Below, in pieces: positions 33,641 through 46,900 of a DNA stretch of 64,000 nt. The position numbers and the translations under genes are program-made. The stretch lies in assembly GCF_902362185.1 (NCBI RefSeq), contig NC_044498.1:25467065-25531064 (forward strand), written 5' to 3'. The DNA is from Chanos chanos. Its lineage: Eukaryota; Chordata; Actinopteri; Gonorynchiformes; Chanidae. Numbering within the stretch: position 1 is the first letter of the stretch; each line of letters starts with the position of its first letter. The notes beneath the pieces were generated by a model. The model was not told the DNA's origin and made no database searches. It worked only from the letters and a program-made list of their open reading frames with translations.

Positions 33641-36189
33641 TCTGTGCTTGTCTTATATATTAGTCTTTATTGACACATTTCCCTTGCTGAGTTTTAGTGT
33701 CAGGACAAGTGTGTATTTCTTTGGAGGATATCAGGTCTTGAGCCACAGTGCAGGAGAGCTCTGTTCACCCTACAGCTCTTTTCTCACACCCAGAAGAGTC
33801 TGAATCATCAGGCCGTGCCTAGTAAGATAATAAGTCAAAATATTTCTTTTAAACCACAAAGGGACTGGCCCTTACGAGGAAAGCGTGGGATTAAAAAGTG
33901 GGATTAATTTAGTATTTTCCTGGTTAATAATTATGTTAAGTTGGGGAAAGATAGAGGTAATCAGTTCTTTACAAGCATTTTAAAAATAAAATCCCCAGGA
34001 ATTCCTGTAGAGGGATACAGTTGAAACTGGTGATAGGCTGGTAAAAACAGTGTAATACCAGTAAACAAGACTGTGAAATTCAAATAGAGTATTAGGGGAA
34101 TATTTCCCCAGCACAACCAACATGGTAGTTTCCATATTTGGAAAGTTTTTCCTTCTGGGAAAGTTGCTTTTCAGTTCAATTGTTCAATGACCAACTGTCC
34201 AGCTAAATTTTACTTTTGGTATCTGTATGACTACTCTGAGTGTGTGTAAAAGATTAAGACAGTAGAGTTTCTGTGTTGAATTACCCTCAGTAACAATAAC
34301 TGGAATGAAACTGTATTGTCATTACTGAGTGTCTAGTTCCTTACTGCAGCATGGCTTTGTTAGCCTGCAGTCAGAATTACTAATACTATTTTTGTTCATG
34401 TCCTGTTTGGCTGGAAAACATATCAGTGGTGCAATCAGATCAGATGTGCAACGTAATGTGTTCCATGTGCTCCAGCCCTATTGTCATTAGGGTTTCATAA
34501 GAAAACATGGAATCAGATCTAATGACAAGTCAGACAGATGTGTGCTAAGAGTTTCCTCTCAACGTCACAATATAACCATAAGATGATGGAAACCAGTCTA
34601 GGACTGCGTTTACAGTGTACCTGAAAGACAACTACCAGCTGAAGAAAATGGATGAAAAATGTTCAAGAAAGAAAGAATGAAAGAAATTTACAAAGTGAAG
34701 ATGATATTGTACAAGTTTTACTGGTTACGCTGGGCCTTTTTTGCTTCCATTTAACATTTATCCTCTTCTAGTTGCAAGAAAACACTATCCATGATATAAG
34801 TTACTGGGAGCTGAGGACCAAGTACGCAGGACAATGCTCATATCCACAGTGAGATGCCAGTGAGATGGTCTGAGTGGAGGATGTGATTTTGGGCTCTCGG
34901 GCTGATACACAGAGAGAAATTTTAAACTTTGACCAGAAAGGGTCCATCAGCTACTGTGTCACTAGATTAATGAGAGAAAGGCTCTTCTCCCTCAGAATAG
35001 TTTCATCGCTTTCAACAACATCGCCATGTCATAGCAAACAGTAAATCTTTGACATTTCCCTTTCAGGGAAAACACCTCTATTAATACAGCAGCCATGAAA
35101 AGTTTCATCAGAATGGAAACAGTCACCAGTAAACTCATTCAAAACTGGTTGTCTTTTTCAAAGATAAGATTTTTATGATCCCTGACACCTGACAAAGAGC
35201 TCCCATATTGACCTAAAGCCAGCAAAGCCACAAAAGCTTCTGTTTTCATTTGCTCACATTTGTAATTTCACATTCATATCCATTTCATTTCACATCAGTA
35301 TGATGTCTATTGTGCATATTCAGTAATGCTTGTTCTCACACACCTGTGGCGGCTAGACATTTACTTGAGCAATATGCAAAAGTAATTACACCAAAGTGTT
35401 CAAGGTTGAATGAATACACCATCACACACCAGTGGTTCACTGTTCATGTGACAACTGAAGTTCAAACATGAATGAATACTAAGACTGACCTCTCCAGTCA
35501 CATCCTGCATGATGCAAACATACACTTGCAGGATAGGATATGAGCTAACATATAGCAATCAGTGTAATCATTTTGTTGCAAACTTTGCGTAATATTCCAG
35601 GCATGTCGCATTGAAACTAAGCGAGTGCATTCGGTACAAATGTGCAAGACAGGAAAAGAGCAATAAGTATAAAAGAAGGTTCATTAAGTCACTGTGGGGG
35701 CAAAAGGAGTTGAAAGGTGACGGGTGTGTGTGTGTGTGTTTTCAAGTCCATTCATATGGTTGTGGATGAGAACATGTTGGGGCTTGTGAGAATTTCAGCA
35801 TTATGAGGAAAGCAGAATTCCTCTGAAAAACTGCACATGCTTAAGCCCAGAGTGCTTATTTTTTCAGGACAGGGTCCACAACACAAAACCCCTCTGAATG
35901 TCTCATCTCTCACTCTGAGTAAGGGGCTCCTGGAAGTCATGTAGGTTCAACAGAAATGCAATCCATGTGATTTCAGTTCCTTCTAAAGTTCTTTCAGACA
36001 CCGGGCGTTTCCAGGAATCTGGGGCCAAACACCTACACACACTACCAGGAACTTACAGGGTAGGAAGGAAGCCATTCTTTCAGTTTTCCGGCTATGTAAA
36101 TCTCTGAGAATGCGTGTGGTTTGTCTTTCCCCACATATTAGATAGTGTGTTTTTTGTGTGTTAGAGAGAGAGAAAGATGAAAGGTACGT

Positions 36190-36194
36190 GTGTG

Positions 36195-36255
<61 letters not shown>

Positions 36256-36260
36256 ATATA
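36190..36260. repeat. (TG)n-(TATG)n microsatellite
   Basis: TATA, TG and TATG steps in succession between atf3 and batf3. Confidence 0.93.
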
Positions 36261-37136
36261 TGTAGGATAGTATGGTATGTGTATTGCACAAACACACACA
36301 TATATATGTATATGTTTATTTAACTGTTACCATCATGTCATTATCATCATCGTACTATCATGTTTTTGTAAATTATGACTCATAAGCCAAAATTACACCT
36401 ACACACATTAACAAACACTCACCACACATGTACATACACTCTTTTTGGTTCAGATAGATGCATACATACATACATGCATACATACAGGCACACATAAATA
36501 TGTATATATAATTTAGTCTTAAGAGTCCGATTGTGAGAGGTACAAGAGAGGCTTTTCAGAACTCTGTGGTGAAATGCTGTTTGGCCACAAGAGGGCAGAA
36601 GAGGGAATGAAATATGCTATTACTGGGCCACGGTTCAGAATAACCAAGTCCACAGAATAGTGTACATTCCATCACTCATCTTCCCAGTCCTGAATTCATT
36701 CACATATCCTCTTTTCTAACTTTTGTTTCCTTTCAGTCTTAGTAAGTAATTTGGCAATGCATTTTGAGTTGAGCAAATGTATGAGATGCAGGTTATATAA
36801 AAACACATGAACTGTTTTCTGTTACAGAAACAACAATGACAACAAAGCATGTAAATGGCATAAGCTGATGTTGTGGCAGTGGCTTAGATTCAAGCCGTCA
36901 AAAAAGCAAGTAACTTGTTCCAACAGACCACATTCCTAAAATGATGTCTCACATCATCCTGAGGCTGAAGTGAAAGTAAACCTGAGCAGGGTCTTGATCA
37001 AGAACGTTCAAAATGAGAAGAGAAAACACGAAGAGAAAAAAAGAAGTACACATTCTACACTCTTGGAAGGCACAGGGGTCACAGGCTTTACAGAAGCGAT
37101 ACGCTCGAAACAAATTTGGCCTGAGTGTAGCAACCA

Positions 37137-37180
37137 ACCCCCCCCCCCCCCCCGCCCCCCCCCCCCCCCCCCCCCCCCCC
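37137..37180. repeat. Poly-C tract, G-quadruplex-capable on the minus strand
   Basis: About 42 C in a row with a single G interruption at about 37154. The minus strand is therefore an almost pure G-run. Confidence 0.9.
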
Positions 37181-37480
37181 AAATGAAAAACTGGGCTCAT
37201 GTATCACTGCATTCTAACATAAAAGAAATGAGTGAGCAATGAATGATGAACTCATTATTGTGAGATACAGTTAAACTAATTGTACCAAGCTTCCAACTTT
37301 CCCATGGACACAAAAAATGGAATTACAGCACAAGAATTCACTGTAATTTCTGCCACACATCTCCTTGAGATTAAAAAAAAGAAAAGAAAAAAGCAAACAG
37401 AGAGCATTTTGATGAGGATTCACACAACAATGTACTAGTATTAACAATGACAAAACAACACTTTTGTGAGATAAAAATAA

Positions 37481-38384
37481 TTTAATGTTTTATTTCGATG
37501 ATTGAGGTAATGTGACATAGGTGTGGCAAGAGTGAAAGTCCAAATGTTTCAGGAGAGAGCACACACACAGAGACTTTTTCCAGTATCAAACAAGAGAGGA
37601 TATATTTAAAAGGAGTAGGGCAATTTTTATATCTTTTCTGTTGTTCTTGTTGTTCACTGGTTCTTTCGTAACACGTGTGTATCAGATGAGGCTGCTGACA
37701 AACTTCATGATTCCTTTTGGTTGTGACTGTTACAGGTCTGAAGGGTTTACAATTAATTGTAGTAAAGTGGAAGCTGTTTTTCACAGACAACAATAAGCAG
37801 ATTGCCTGTGGCACATCAAAGTGTTCATATGGCTGTCAGTAAACTATAAGAATGAGAAATTCACAAAAGCAAACAGCATTCACAGAACACAGCAGCAAAC
37901 TATTGTCTCCTGGATTTTCCCAATACTGCACTGACAAAGAGACAGTGAATAATTCAACATGATTTCATTCTGTAAAGCATAGGATTTCACAATGAATCGA
38001 TCGTAATCTGAAAACAAACAGGACTGATTTCTCAAATAGGATTTTTAAGTGGCCTTACACTAAATTAGACTTAACATTTAATTTACATTCACTTGTTTTA
38101 CAGTCCAGTAAGCACACATTAACCTAAAAAACAGGCGATTAGCATGCAGAACTATAAGTTATATGCCTCCTTAAATTTGAGGATAATCCAGAAATGCAGT
38201 CCAGGACTAAATTCACGCCTGGTCTGAGAAACAGGTCCTTAGAACTCAGCATCAAAATTCAGTTTAACAGCAAGATCTATGTAACAGCAAGTGATATCGA
38301 TTGTAAAGAAAACTACTGTAACCACGCATTGACTGTGGCTTGTTTAAGCAGGTTTTAGAGACAGACAGCTGGTCTGGCAGAGCC
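37481..38384 (-). other. batf3: batf3 3' UTR (inferred)
   Basis: From the batf3 stop codon to a minus-strand AATAAA (TTTATT on + at 37489-37494). The extent is inferred from this signal only. Confidence 0.45.
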
Positions 38385-39299
38385 CTACCTAGACACAGAG
38401 CCTGGAGGCAAGGAGCTCTCTTTGGCTCTGTGTGCTGTGTTAATGGAACAGTTCAGGACTGGACACAGGGGCTCGTGGGCTTTGAGGGCCTCGGTGAGGA
38501 GTCTTTGTTCTTCTATCAGGAGTTGAACCTCCTTCCTCAGGGAGCTGTTCTCCTGTTCCAGGCACTCATAGGCCTGAAGAAAACACAGGGCAAGGACAGT
38601 GATGCCAAACTGATAACAGCATGCTTAATATTTACGAAGAGCGGCACTGCAACCATAACTCATCGTTGTAATTCTGTGTGGTCAACGGGTTGTTTCAGTA
38701 TAAACCACGACACGTTTTGCGGCATTGCAAATATTGGTTTCAGTGTTCTGTGTATATAGGTGTGTGTATTTATAGTGATGCTATAATAATTCTGTTTAAT
38801 GATGTATGTGAGAAAGAAGATGAAGATGCGAGAATGCACCTCGTGCAACTCATCTGCGCGCTGCGTTTGTCTTTTGCGGCTCCTCTGCGCAGCAACTCTG
38901 TTTTTCTCTCTTCTTTTCAGCCTCTTATCATCGTCATCAGAGCTCTGAATGATAGGATTACCAAACAATAGCATATAACTCAAACGTGTGTATGCTCACA
39001 GAAATAAATGCGCCAAATGAAACGGTCAGCATTTGTATCTGCTTATTTAACACTGAGTAGCATAAGAATAAAAAATTTCGTGCAGAAATATCGGAACTCC
39101 AATAATCAATTAAGAACTAAGAAAAACGTCTAAGAGAAAACGTTAAATGTAAATGTGCGCAATAAACACGCAGACAAAACTATAAATGTACAAAAGTTCA
39201 TCTTTTTACTGAAAAAGTCCTTACCTCGCTTCTTCGAAACATATACACGTTCGAAGCATCTTTACGCACAGCAACAAGAGAGGCATTGCAAACTGACAT
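38385..39299 (-). CDS. batf3: Basic leucine zipper ATF-like factor 3 (BATF3)
   Basis: A small bZIP factor that dimerises with JUN proteins and works with IRFs; in mammals it is needed for cross-presenting dendritic cells. Three exons on the minus strand: 39225-39299, 38840-38944 and 38385-38573, giving 122 aa (human 127), all phase 0. Exon 2 holds the acidic run SSDDDDK and the basic region RREKNRVAAQRSRKRQTQ. The zipper has leucines at exact seven-residue steps from ADEL through YECL, SSL, QLL and RLL. The N-terminal exon (MSVCNASLVAVRKDAS) is not alignable with mammals, as is common for this family. Neighbouring nsl1 and atf3 separate it from batf, which lies elsewhere in vertebrates. The acceptor of exon 3 is preceded by tgttttcttcag. 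Confidence 0.93.
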
Positions 39300-39921
39300 G
39301 ACAGGTGAAAACGGGGAACACATGGGTGATTAACCGACCAGTGTCTAGTGGGGCTGTAAACTTTTGCTTCAGAGCCAGAACGCATCTGTCATGGAGATCT
39401 AAGTCGTATGTTTCTTTTTTGGTAGTGATGCTGCAATCGCCTGAAACGCTTCTACCGCGCTACCGCTTTACTGAAATTGCCCTAAAACTTTCTTCTAAAT
39501 CACATGGTCAGAGCCGACAACCTGACCTGGGGTAGAGATCATCATCAGTTGCGTTGCTTGTCCTCCAGGTGTCGCTAGTTTGATGGCAAGTGTAGCTCTA
39601 ATGAAACGTCGCATACTCGTATGTGCGAGTGGAAAATAAAGTGCTGTCCCCGGAGAGACGGATAAAATCTGTCAGTTTATATGCAGTTAAGACTAAGTAA
39701 CGTTCTTGACAATTATATTCAAGCTGATATAACTTTTTGAAACCAAACAGATTTACACGGATATCCCACATTCTGAAACTAACAGCAAAAGGAAGCGGCT
39801 GCCTGCGAGGTAAATGAGAACAGGTGTGAGTGAAGGGGTTGGACTACATTTGTGCAACTGTGATTGTAATCTTATGTTTAGTGACTGCACCATGTAAATC
39901 TAATTAAGCCATAATCGTCGT
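39300..39921. other. batf3 upstream region
   Basis: The stretch between the batf3 start and the likely nsl1 poly(A) site. The part next to batf3 is richer in CpG than surrounding DNA and should include its promoter. No clear TATA box or coding sequence is seen. Confidence 0.45.
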
Positions 39922-40294
39922 TTTATTGCAATTCAAAATTTTCCGTGAACAAAAATCAAAGTATTGTCAAAATGCCTGGAGCCTTGTATCTTTATCAAAT
40001 GTACACAATGCTGTCATATTTCAGGTCTTGAAAGATACATAGAAAAGCCAATAAAATCAGAGGTTGTAGTATTGATGTATTAGTTTTATCAGCTTATGGT
40101 AAGACTGCAAGTCGAACAAGAGGACAAGAAAAGGGAACCAAAACTGAAAAAAAAAACCCAAAACCAAACACAAACATAAACACACAAAAGTCTTGAAAAT
40201 CAAACAAAGCACAACGTTGGATCTGTACATTTAATGTGTTTTCGGCTTGCCCTCTGTCAGTCAGAGCCCAGACCACACAGTCTACCAGTCAATC
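39922..40294 (-). terminator. nsl1: nsl1 3' UTR and poly(A) signal (inferred)
   Basis: A minus-strand AATAAA (TTTATT on + at 39922-39927) lies about 370 bp after the nsl1 stop. Confidence 0.4.
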
Positions 40295-43200
40295 TCACTG
40301 GTCAGTTTCACTGGGCATGGCTGTCCTTTTGCGTGGAGGGATGTAGTCATCACTGTACTCAGCTTCCACCACAGCTCTTCTCACAGTCTGTCTGAGGCCT
40401 GGGGCTGCGCTCAGGAGGGCTGGGCTCGAGTCCTGCACAGAACAGCCAAACACCTCCCTGTAGACCTCCAGAGACTCCGCTGACAGCTCCATGTTTAAAG
40501 CCTGATACAGACCTTCAGCGCTCTGCTGTAGCGACCTCAGGGACTGCACACAAGAGACAGACACAAACACAGAATCAGCCCCTCAACACCTGGTATAACA
40601 GATTTAATAAGGAAACTAATCAAACAGAACAACTTATTATGCTGTCTCTACCCCTGAGGGCTTTTTTTAAAACCCTCTCTGTGTAACATCCAAAGGTGCC
40701 ATGCGTCAGCAACACACTCTGGATGACTTTACATCTGTTTATCAGTTTGTTTTTGATTGTCAGGTTGTGTGCCTTTGTTGTATGACACTCACAGCTGCAC
40801 AATGGACGTCATAACTACAGCCTTTACTTATCAGGATTGTCTGTTGTGTCATGTCAGCTTAGCTATGCACATGTTGTATGCTGTCACCATGTAGGTCACT
40901 TTGTATAAAAGCGTCTGCCAAATGAATGAATGTAAATGTAAATATACATGACACAGAAATTTAAAAAAAAAAGGTCCGATTAGAGAGGAAGGAGTTTGTC
41001 TTGTCCATTGACTGCTTTTGACTTTACAAGTTGACAGCAAGTTATGAAGAGTCAGTTTTCACTTTAGTTTTAAACTTGTCAAAACCACATAGCCCAGATA
41101 TTTCTAACACTCAGCAAATCAGAAAGTGACAGACACTGAGCAAATTAATCAAAAGCAGAACAGCGCTAATGCAGAATTTCTCATTCAAAGCACCACGATG
41201 ATGAAATAATTACATTTCTTCTACGCTATTTGTGCACTTATTACATGCTGATAATATGTACTGTTTTTCTGGGGTGGGGGTGGGTTGCTGGGTAATATAT
41301 CACCGTTTTAATTCCTCACTGTGCAAATATGACTCACCTATTAGAAACAAGTGGCTGGGTTCAGAAGTTCACATAGGATTACCAAACCAAACAGATGTCT
41401 AAACAGTTACTAAGCACGTAGGCCTCTGACAATTATTTCATAATTGTTTAACTGTGATTTTTTGACACTGGATTCGGCAAACGGACAGGGGCCTACATTT
41501 GGTAGAGAGAGGGGCAGAATTCATGACACAAGATGGTGCTTGTTTCAAAACGTAACACGACTTAACTTTTTTGGGATCATTTTGGACTCAAGCCAAACCA
41601 GAGGGAGAAGTTAGGCGTGGTTTACTTCATAGGCTGTGTACTTGTGTTATTACATTATCTCACTCACATAACAGTGAAATAACCAAACGATGTATCCTGG
41701 GATTCATTCAAGACTTTAGTTTGTTTGAAAATAATAAAATAAATGAATATTCTTTTAATTTGACCAAAAGAGACAATTATATTGTTAGTCGCAATTATTT
41801 CTGAGACCATGTATTGTACAGCCACATTTGGAACTGTTACAGCTCTGTGAGCACGTACCCCTCAGTTTGCCCTGTAGTTGTTCTCAGCCTTTGACATGAC
41901 CAGAGATGAATAAAACTGCCATGGTAATTATCAAAACTTAATAAGATAAACAAACATATTCAGTAAAAAAAACTATTTGGCCAAAGCACAGTGGATATAC
42001 ATCTTTGCATGAAAAAGTACCTTGGATACTGTACGTGCTTGACTGAGCATCCCGGGTGCAGCTTCAGACACATTCTTCATCAGGTCAGCTGTCAGATGAT
42101 AACAGGTTAACTTCAAACAACAGCAGTACCGCAAAAGTAACAGTATTCAAGACACAAACACACACAAAAAAATCTTTAGTGCACTCACAGTTCAGAGTAA
42201 AATGTCTCATGAAGGCTGAAGTATGAACAAGAAGTATTCTCTCAGTAGCTATAGGTAATGTTTTTATCAGTTTTAATGATATGGCTTTGATGGTCTGCAT
42301 ATTCACCTTGCACAGGGTCCTTTTTCATGTCCTCTGGATTCACCATTGACACATAGAAATCCTAGAAACACATCAGAAGGACACTATTTGTGAATAAAAA
42401 CTGGACATGTATGGCATTTCATATAAAACACAGTCAAGGTTTTCTAAAGTGTTCCGTTTACATACATACTGTATATAGGCTTAGAGTTCGAGTTTAGGCT
42501 TTGGTTTTTCAAAAACAAAGTGACATCTAGTGGCTACAGTGAGGAACTACAGTACCGTTAATGAATCACTGATCGAGTGTATACAATAGAAACATGTATT
42601 GTATAGTAGATACACAAACCGTGCTCGTAGATCAAATTGTTTATAGGAAATACAAAACCAACCATGAGTTTGCGCTCAGCTTTCAGGGCCCGTACAACGT
42701 AAGGAAGGATCTTCTTCGGGTAAAACCTGCGTTTGGCAGAGGTCTGTACAATTTTCTCATCCAATACGTCGTCGAGTGCGCTACATTCGTCGTCTAGATA
42801 GACAGACAGACATATAGACATGTGTACATGTCGTAGCCATTGTATTTTTAAATTAAAATTCTCACTCATAAATCAAAGTTCCACTCAAGATTAGCACTCA
42901 CCATTTGGTTAATTTCACCCGACCCCGTCTCCTCTACCCTCTGTGCCCATAATGATGCTTAACTCACCTAGGTCACACTCAGATTTCTCCTGCCTAACTG
43001 CACAGTCCCAATTCTGAAGTTCTATCCTGTCTTGCGCTGCTTAGTTAGAATCGACAGGATACGCCATGTTCTAAATAAAGGTTTCTGCAATAGCCATCTC
43101 TTCTAACTTTTCTCAGTTAATAAGAGAGTCATGGAATCATACAGATACTTTGAAACAAAGACAACTGGTTACATAACCTACCATTGCCTTCATCATCTGG

Positions 43201-43696
43201 TGCTTCTTCCCAGGAAAGGCCGCTGATCAAAACATTTTCTTGTACAGTTTGTTCAAAGGTCTGAAATATCGAAACGTACAAAGGAAGGGGGTTCGACACA
43301 GACATGTAGAGGTACAATAATTTCCATGAGTTGTAACGAGTGACTGCAAATGAGGAAAATCTTAACCACGGTAGCTTGAAAACTTCGTTGAACTTAAGCA
43401 AGTTAATGTCATATATAGCTAAACGTTAAGAGTCTATCTGGGATATTGACTGTTTGGTTAGTAGGTCGACTGAAACAGCGTAATTTAACGAGAGAATCCA
43501 ACTTGCTCACCGCTAACAGTTTCTCTTTGTCATCTTCTGAGATTTGAGACTGGGAATCTAATAGTTTTTTCAATGAATGCTTGTATTTTGTAAGTTGGTC
43601 AACCACTATTTTCTTGGACTTTAATTTGACCCTAAAATCCTGGCCGCTTTCCGACTGTAAGATGGGAAGATTCGCAGCCTCCATGTTTAGCGCCAC
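40295..43696 (-). CDS. nsl1: Kinetochore protein NSL1, MIS12 complex subunit
   Basis: NSL1 joins MIS12, PMF1 and DSN1 in the complex that links centromere proteins to NDC80 and KNL1. Six exons on the minus strand: 43511-43696, 43182-43260, 42663-42793, 42307-42361, 42021-42088 and 40295-40543, giving 255 aa (human 281). Supporting stretches are GQDFRVKLKSKKIVVDQL, TFEQTVQENVLISGLSWEEA (human TFESAVQENISINGQAWQEA), the helix KIVQTSAKRRFYPKKIL (human IATKRKQYPRKIL), and SEAAPGMLSQARTVSKSL. The C-terminus ends in a basic patch PPRKRTAMP; it is the least conserved part. The first Met was taken as start; a second Met lies four codons on. It is head to head with tatdn3, as in human. Confidence 0.9.
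40845..40950 (+). repeat. V-SINE-type tail in nsl1 intron 5
   Basis: The segment 'gtaggtcactttgtataaaa', 'gcgtctgccaaatgaatgaa' and 'tgtaaatgtaaatat' is the conserved 3' tail of fish V-SINEs (HE1/DANA group). The tRNA-derived head was not resolved, so it may be a 5'-truncated copy. Confidence 0.75.
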
Positions 43697-43969
43697 TTTT
43701 CAAAATGAAAACAACCCAGAAGCGGAAACAGGATTTCCGACGAAATAGGTTCGGTAAGAAACATTTAAACGATTAAACGTTCCCCGAGCTGTTCGTGGAC
43801 CTCTCTACTGAAAATACGCAGTCATAGACACCAGCAATAACGTTTCTTCGGTACGATTATTTATTTGAAAAGTGTCACACATGAAAGTAAAAAAAGAAGG
43901 TATCACGTTCTAGTAACAATGTAAGCTCAACAACATTTCTAAAGTAAGCTGTTGTCCTGGTGTTGATTA
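43697..43969. promoter_or_regulatory. nsl1/tatdn3 bidirectional promoter region
   Basis: Only 273 bp separate the nsl1 start (minus, 43696) from the tatdn3 start (plus, 43970), so the two genes share one divergent promoter region. No TATA box is apparent. The same head-to-head layout occurs in human. Confidence 0.7.
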
Positions 43970-46900
43970 ATGGACGTTGCATTCATTGATTGTCACTGTC
44001 ACATATCAGCTCTTGAGTTTGTCGAGGTAAGTTAATGCCAGCCTTTTTCTTGGGGTGAAAGCAAAACACGTCAACCAGAAACAAAAAAAACTACAGAAAG
44101 ACCAGTCTGATTGTAACTTCAAAGACTGGTTTGTGTTAGAAGACGTTTAAACTTTCAACTGTGAACATTCAAATATTCAAAAGAGAATTACGCGACGTTC
44201 ATCAGACCGCAATGCATTATTGAGTTTATTAGAGACGATTCCGAGACCAAGTTTATGTCGTTGTCCATAGGACCTTGATGATGTCATCAAACGGACCAAA
44301 GAAGTGAGTGTACGATTTAGTTTAACATATAGAAACACATGAACATATTAATAATAATGTTGTAAGGTCGATATTTATAAATTCCGGTTTCATTTCAGGC
44401 AAACGTTAAAGCTCTTGTGGCAGTTACAGAGTATGCAAGTGATTTTGAAAGAGTAATCCAGTTGTCCAAGAAGTAAGGAGCTTTTCTCAATGCTGGTACT
44501 GTCCATGCAACCTGACTCATTTCAATGACTTTGTTCTTTAAAAGGGATTAATGTATAGTGAACGTTAGATGACCTTGTTAATTGGTGAGAAGCTTCAATT
44601 TTTGCCGAATGTTTTCAAAAAGACATAGTTTCTTTTCAAATATTCATTAAGTATTTCTTTTCATGCATGAGTTTATATTTCCAGTGACATGCTGTTGAGA
44701 AAATAGCTCTGCTGTCTGTATCATGGTCTGTTCACAACATTAGTGAGAATGTTCCTCTCTTTTCTTTCCTTATGTTTCTTATGAAACAATTCACTGGAAC
44801 ATTTTTAACATTGTTTACACACTTCATGGTCACCGGCTGATGTTTCACTGGTAAAATGTTGTCCTTTGGATTCTCTTACTGTTTGCACTTCAGTTATCCA
44901 GACCTTGTATTACCTTGTTTTGGAATTCATCCAGTTCAAGGCACGGGTCAGGACAGACGTAGTGCCAATATTCAGGTGAATATGGCTGTAAAAGTTTAAA
45001 AAGCTTTCCCAAATCAATATTATTCTCACACAGCCTGACTGACGACTGCTGCCTATGGCTGTGTGTTTTCACAGGACTTAGAGCCAGTCCTTCCTCTATT
45101 CCAGAAGTATAGAAATGACATCATTGCCGTGGGTGAAGTATGTGAACACTGCACTCCTTGATTCTGAAACCCAAAATGTTACCTTTGTATTTTGTTCAAC
45201 GTGTGCTCATGAAACACTCTCAGAAATTCAGTTGTCTGTGCACAACATTAAATATAGCTAAGCACTACAGGATTTAATGGTAAAGTGATAAACAAAGATC
45301 CTGTCTGATGGTGTCAGAATACAATTTCAGAACAGCTGAGATTTTAGCCCTGCATCCATATTGAGATCCATACTGAGATTTCTTTTTTAATGAAACTTCT
45401 TTTGTGAGTTCATGAAAATCATAGAAGGCCATAGAAAATAAAGTAAATCCTTCAGAACAGAAGCCTTTGAGGGAATGTACATTTTTTCAGAGCTTTTTTC
45501 TCACAAGGTTTAGAAAATTAACAAAGTCAACACTCTTCCTGTTGAGTAAGCCATTTGTGATGGTAGAATGACTTCTATTCAAACTCTGCATGTTCTTCTC
45601 TAAGCCGTGCCACAGCAGATATAGCAGCTATTTTAAACTACCTTCTTACAAAAAGCTATTTTTTGACATGCCATCATTTTTCCATCATCATTCTGGGGTA
45701 GCACACTTAAAGTGTTTGCCAATTATTTGCTAGCCTGCATTGACTTCTTATCCTCACTGTAACACTCAAACAAGTAGTCATTAAAAATAGTTAAAAAGAG
45801 TGGACTCCCACATCACTCTTATTGTTACAAACTTATATGGTTTTGGTAACTTTCTTTCCTGAGTGTCTTTGTTTGTTTGTGTGTGTGTGAATACAGATTG
45901 GTCTAGACTTCACACCATGGTGTGCACCTACTGTTCAGGAGCGGGAAGAGCAATTAATGATCTTCAGAAGACAACTGGAGGTGTCCAAAGAGCTGGCATT
46001 GCCAGTGTGAGTATACAGCGAGTGCTGCTCTTCTGGCTTATGTATGGTACCATAATGTCACATGTTTAGGGCTGGCACAGTGTCAGAATCAGAATCACCT
46101 TTATTCGCCATGGTGCATTACATGTACAAGGAATTTTACTTGCTCTTCTCTATGCGGTTCACAAAATACACAATAAATACAAATACACAGTAAATACACA
46201 ACAGATACAATACACTTGACAACACAACAATGGACACAAGACGCCTAATATAAGTTTCAGGTTTCAAGTTTAAGTTTATTTAGAGCCCAATATCACTGTT
46301 TACAGTCTCAAAGGGCTTTACATGCCCACAGGATTACAACAAAACAGAGCAGGGTGGCACCCCCTGACTTGATCCTCATAGCGGGCAAGAAAAAACTCAA
46401 AAAACCCAGACGTTAGGGAAAAATAGGAGAAATCTTGAGAAGGACCACAAAGAGAGGAGACCCCTTCTAGGCCAGCCAGGTGTGCAGTAGGTGCCAGCCC
46501 AGAGGGTAAATTACAAAACAACACAGTGATAATAAAATGAAAACACAACTAGTAGGTAGTATGAAGAAAGACAAGACAGCATGGGGCTCAGTTGGGGTGG
46601 ACGGCACAGCTGTAGCAGCGCAGGAGGACACGAAGCCGCAGCATCCATCGGGATGACGGTGAAGAGGGATGACATGGAGGGTGGGGGGGGCACACCTAAG
46701 AGAAAGTAGCTACATTCAAGCCAGACACTCATGCTCAGACTGATGAGCCACAGCCATGCAGGAGAAGAGGGAGGGAAGGAGAGCATTATTGGAGTAGCGG
46801 CACTTAACAGATGAAATAAGAAAAATAATTTTATAGATAATTTTGTATTGAAAGTTGCAAGAGTAGTGGCTGAGGAGGGCGCAGGAGGAGCAGGGCCATG

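Larger units (their letters stand above)
33641..37480. other. atf3-batf3 intergenic region
   Basis: Lies between convergent atf3 (+) and batf3 (-). No coding exon is recognised. It holds a TG/TATG microsatellite at about 36190-36260 and a C-run tract at 37138-37180. The glycine- or proline-rich frames across the C tract are translation of the run and not genes. Confidence 0.55.

Noticed and set aside
36949-37242. Poly-Gly and poly-Pro frames
   Set aside because: Produced by the poly-C tract.
38340-38971. Plus-strand ORFs of 139 and 97 codons over batf3
   Set aside because: They are antisense shadows of batf3 exons, whose minus-strand frame encodes a clear bZIP domain.
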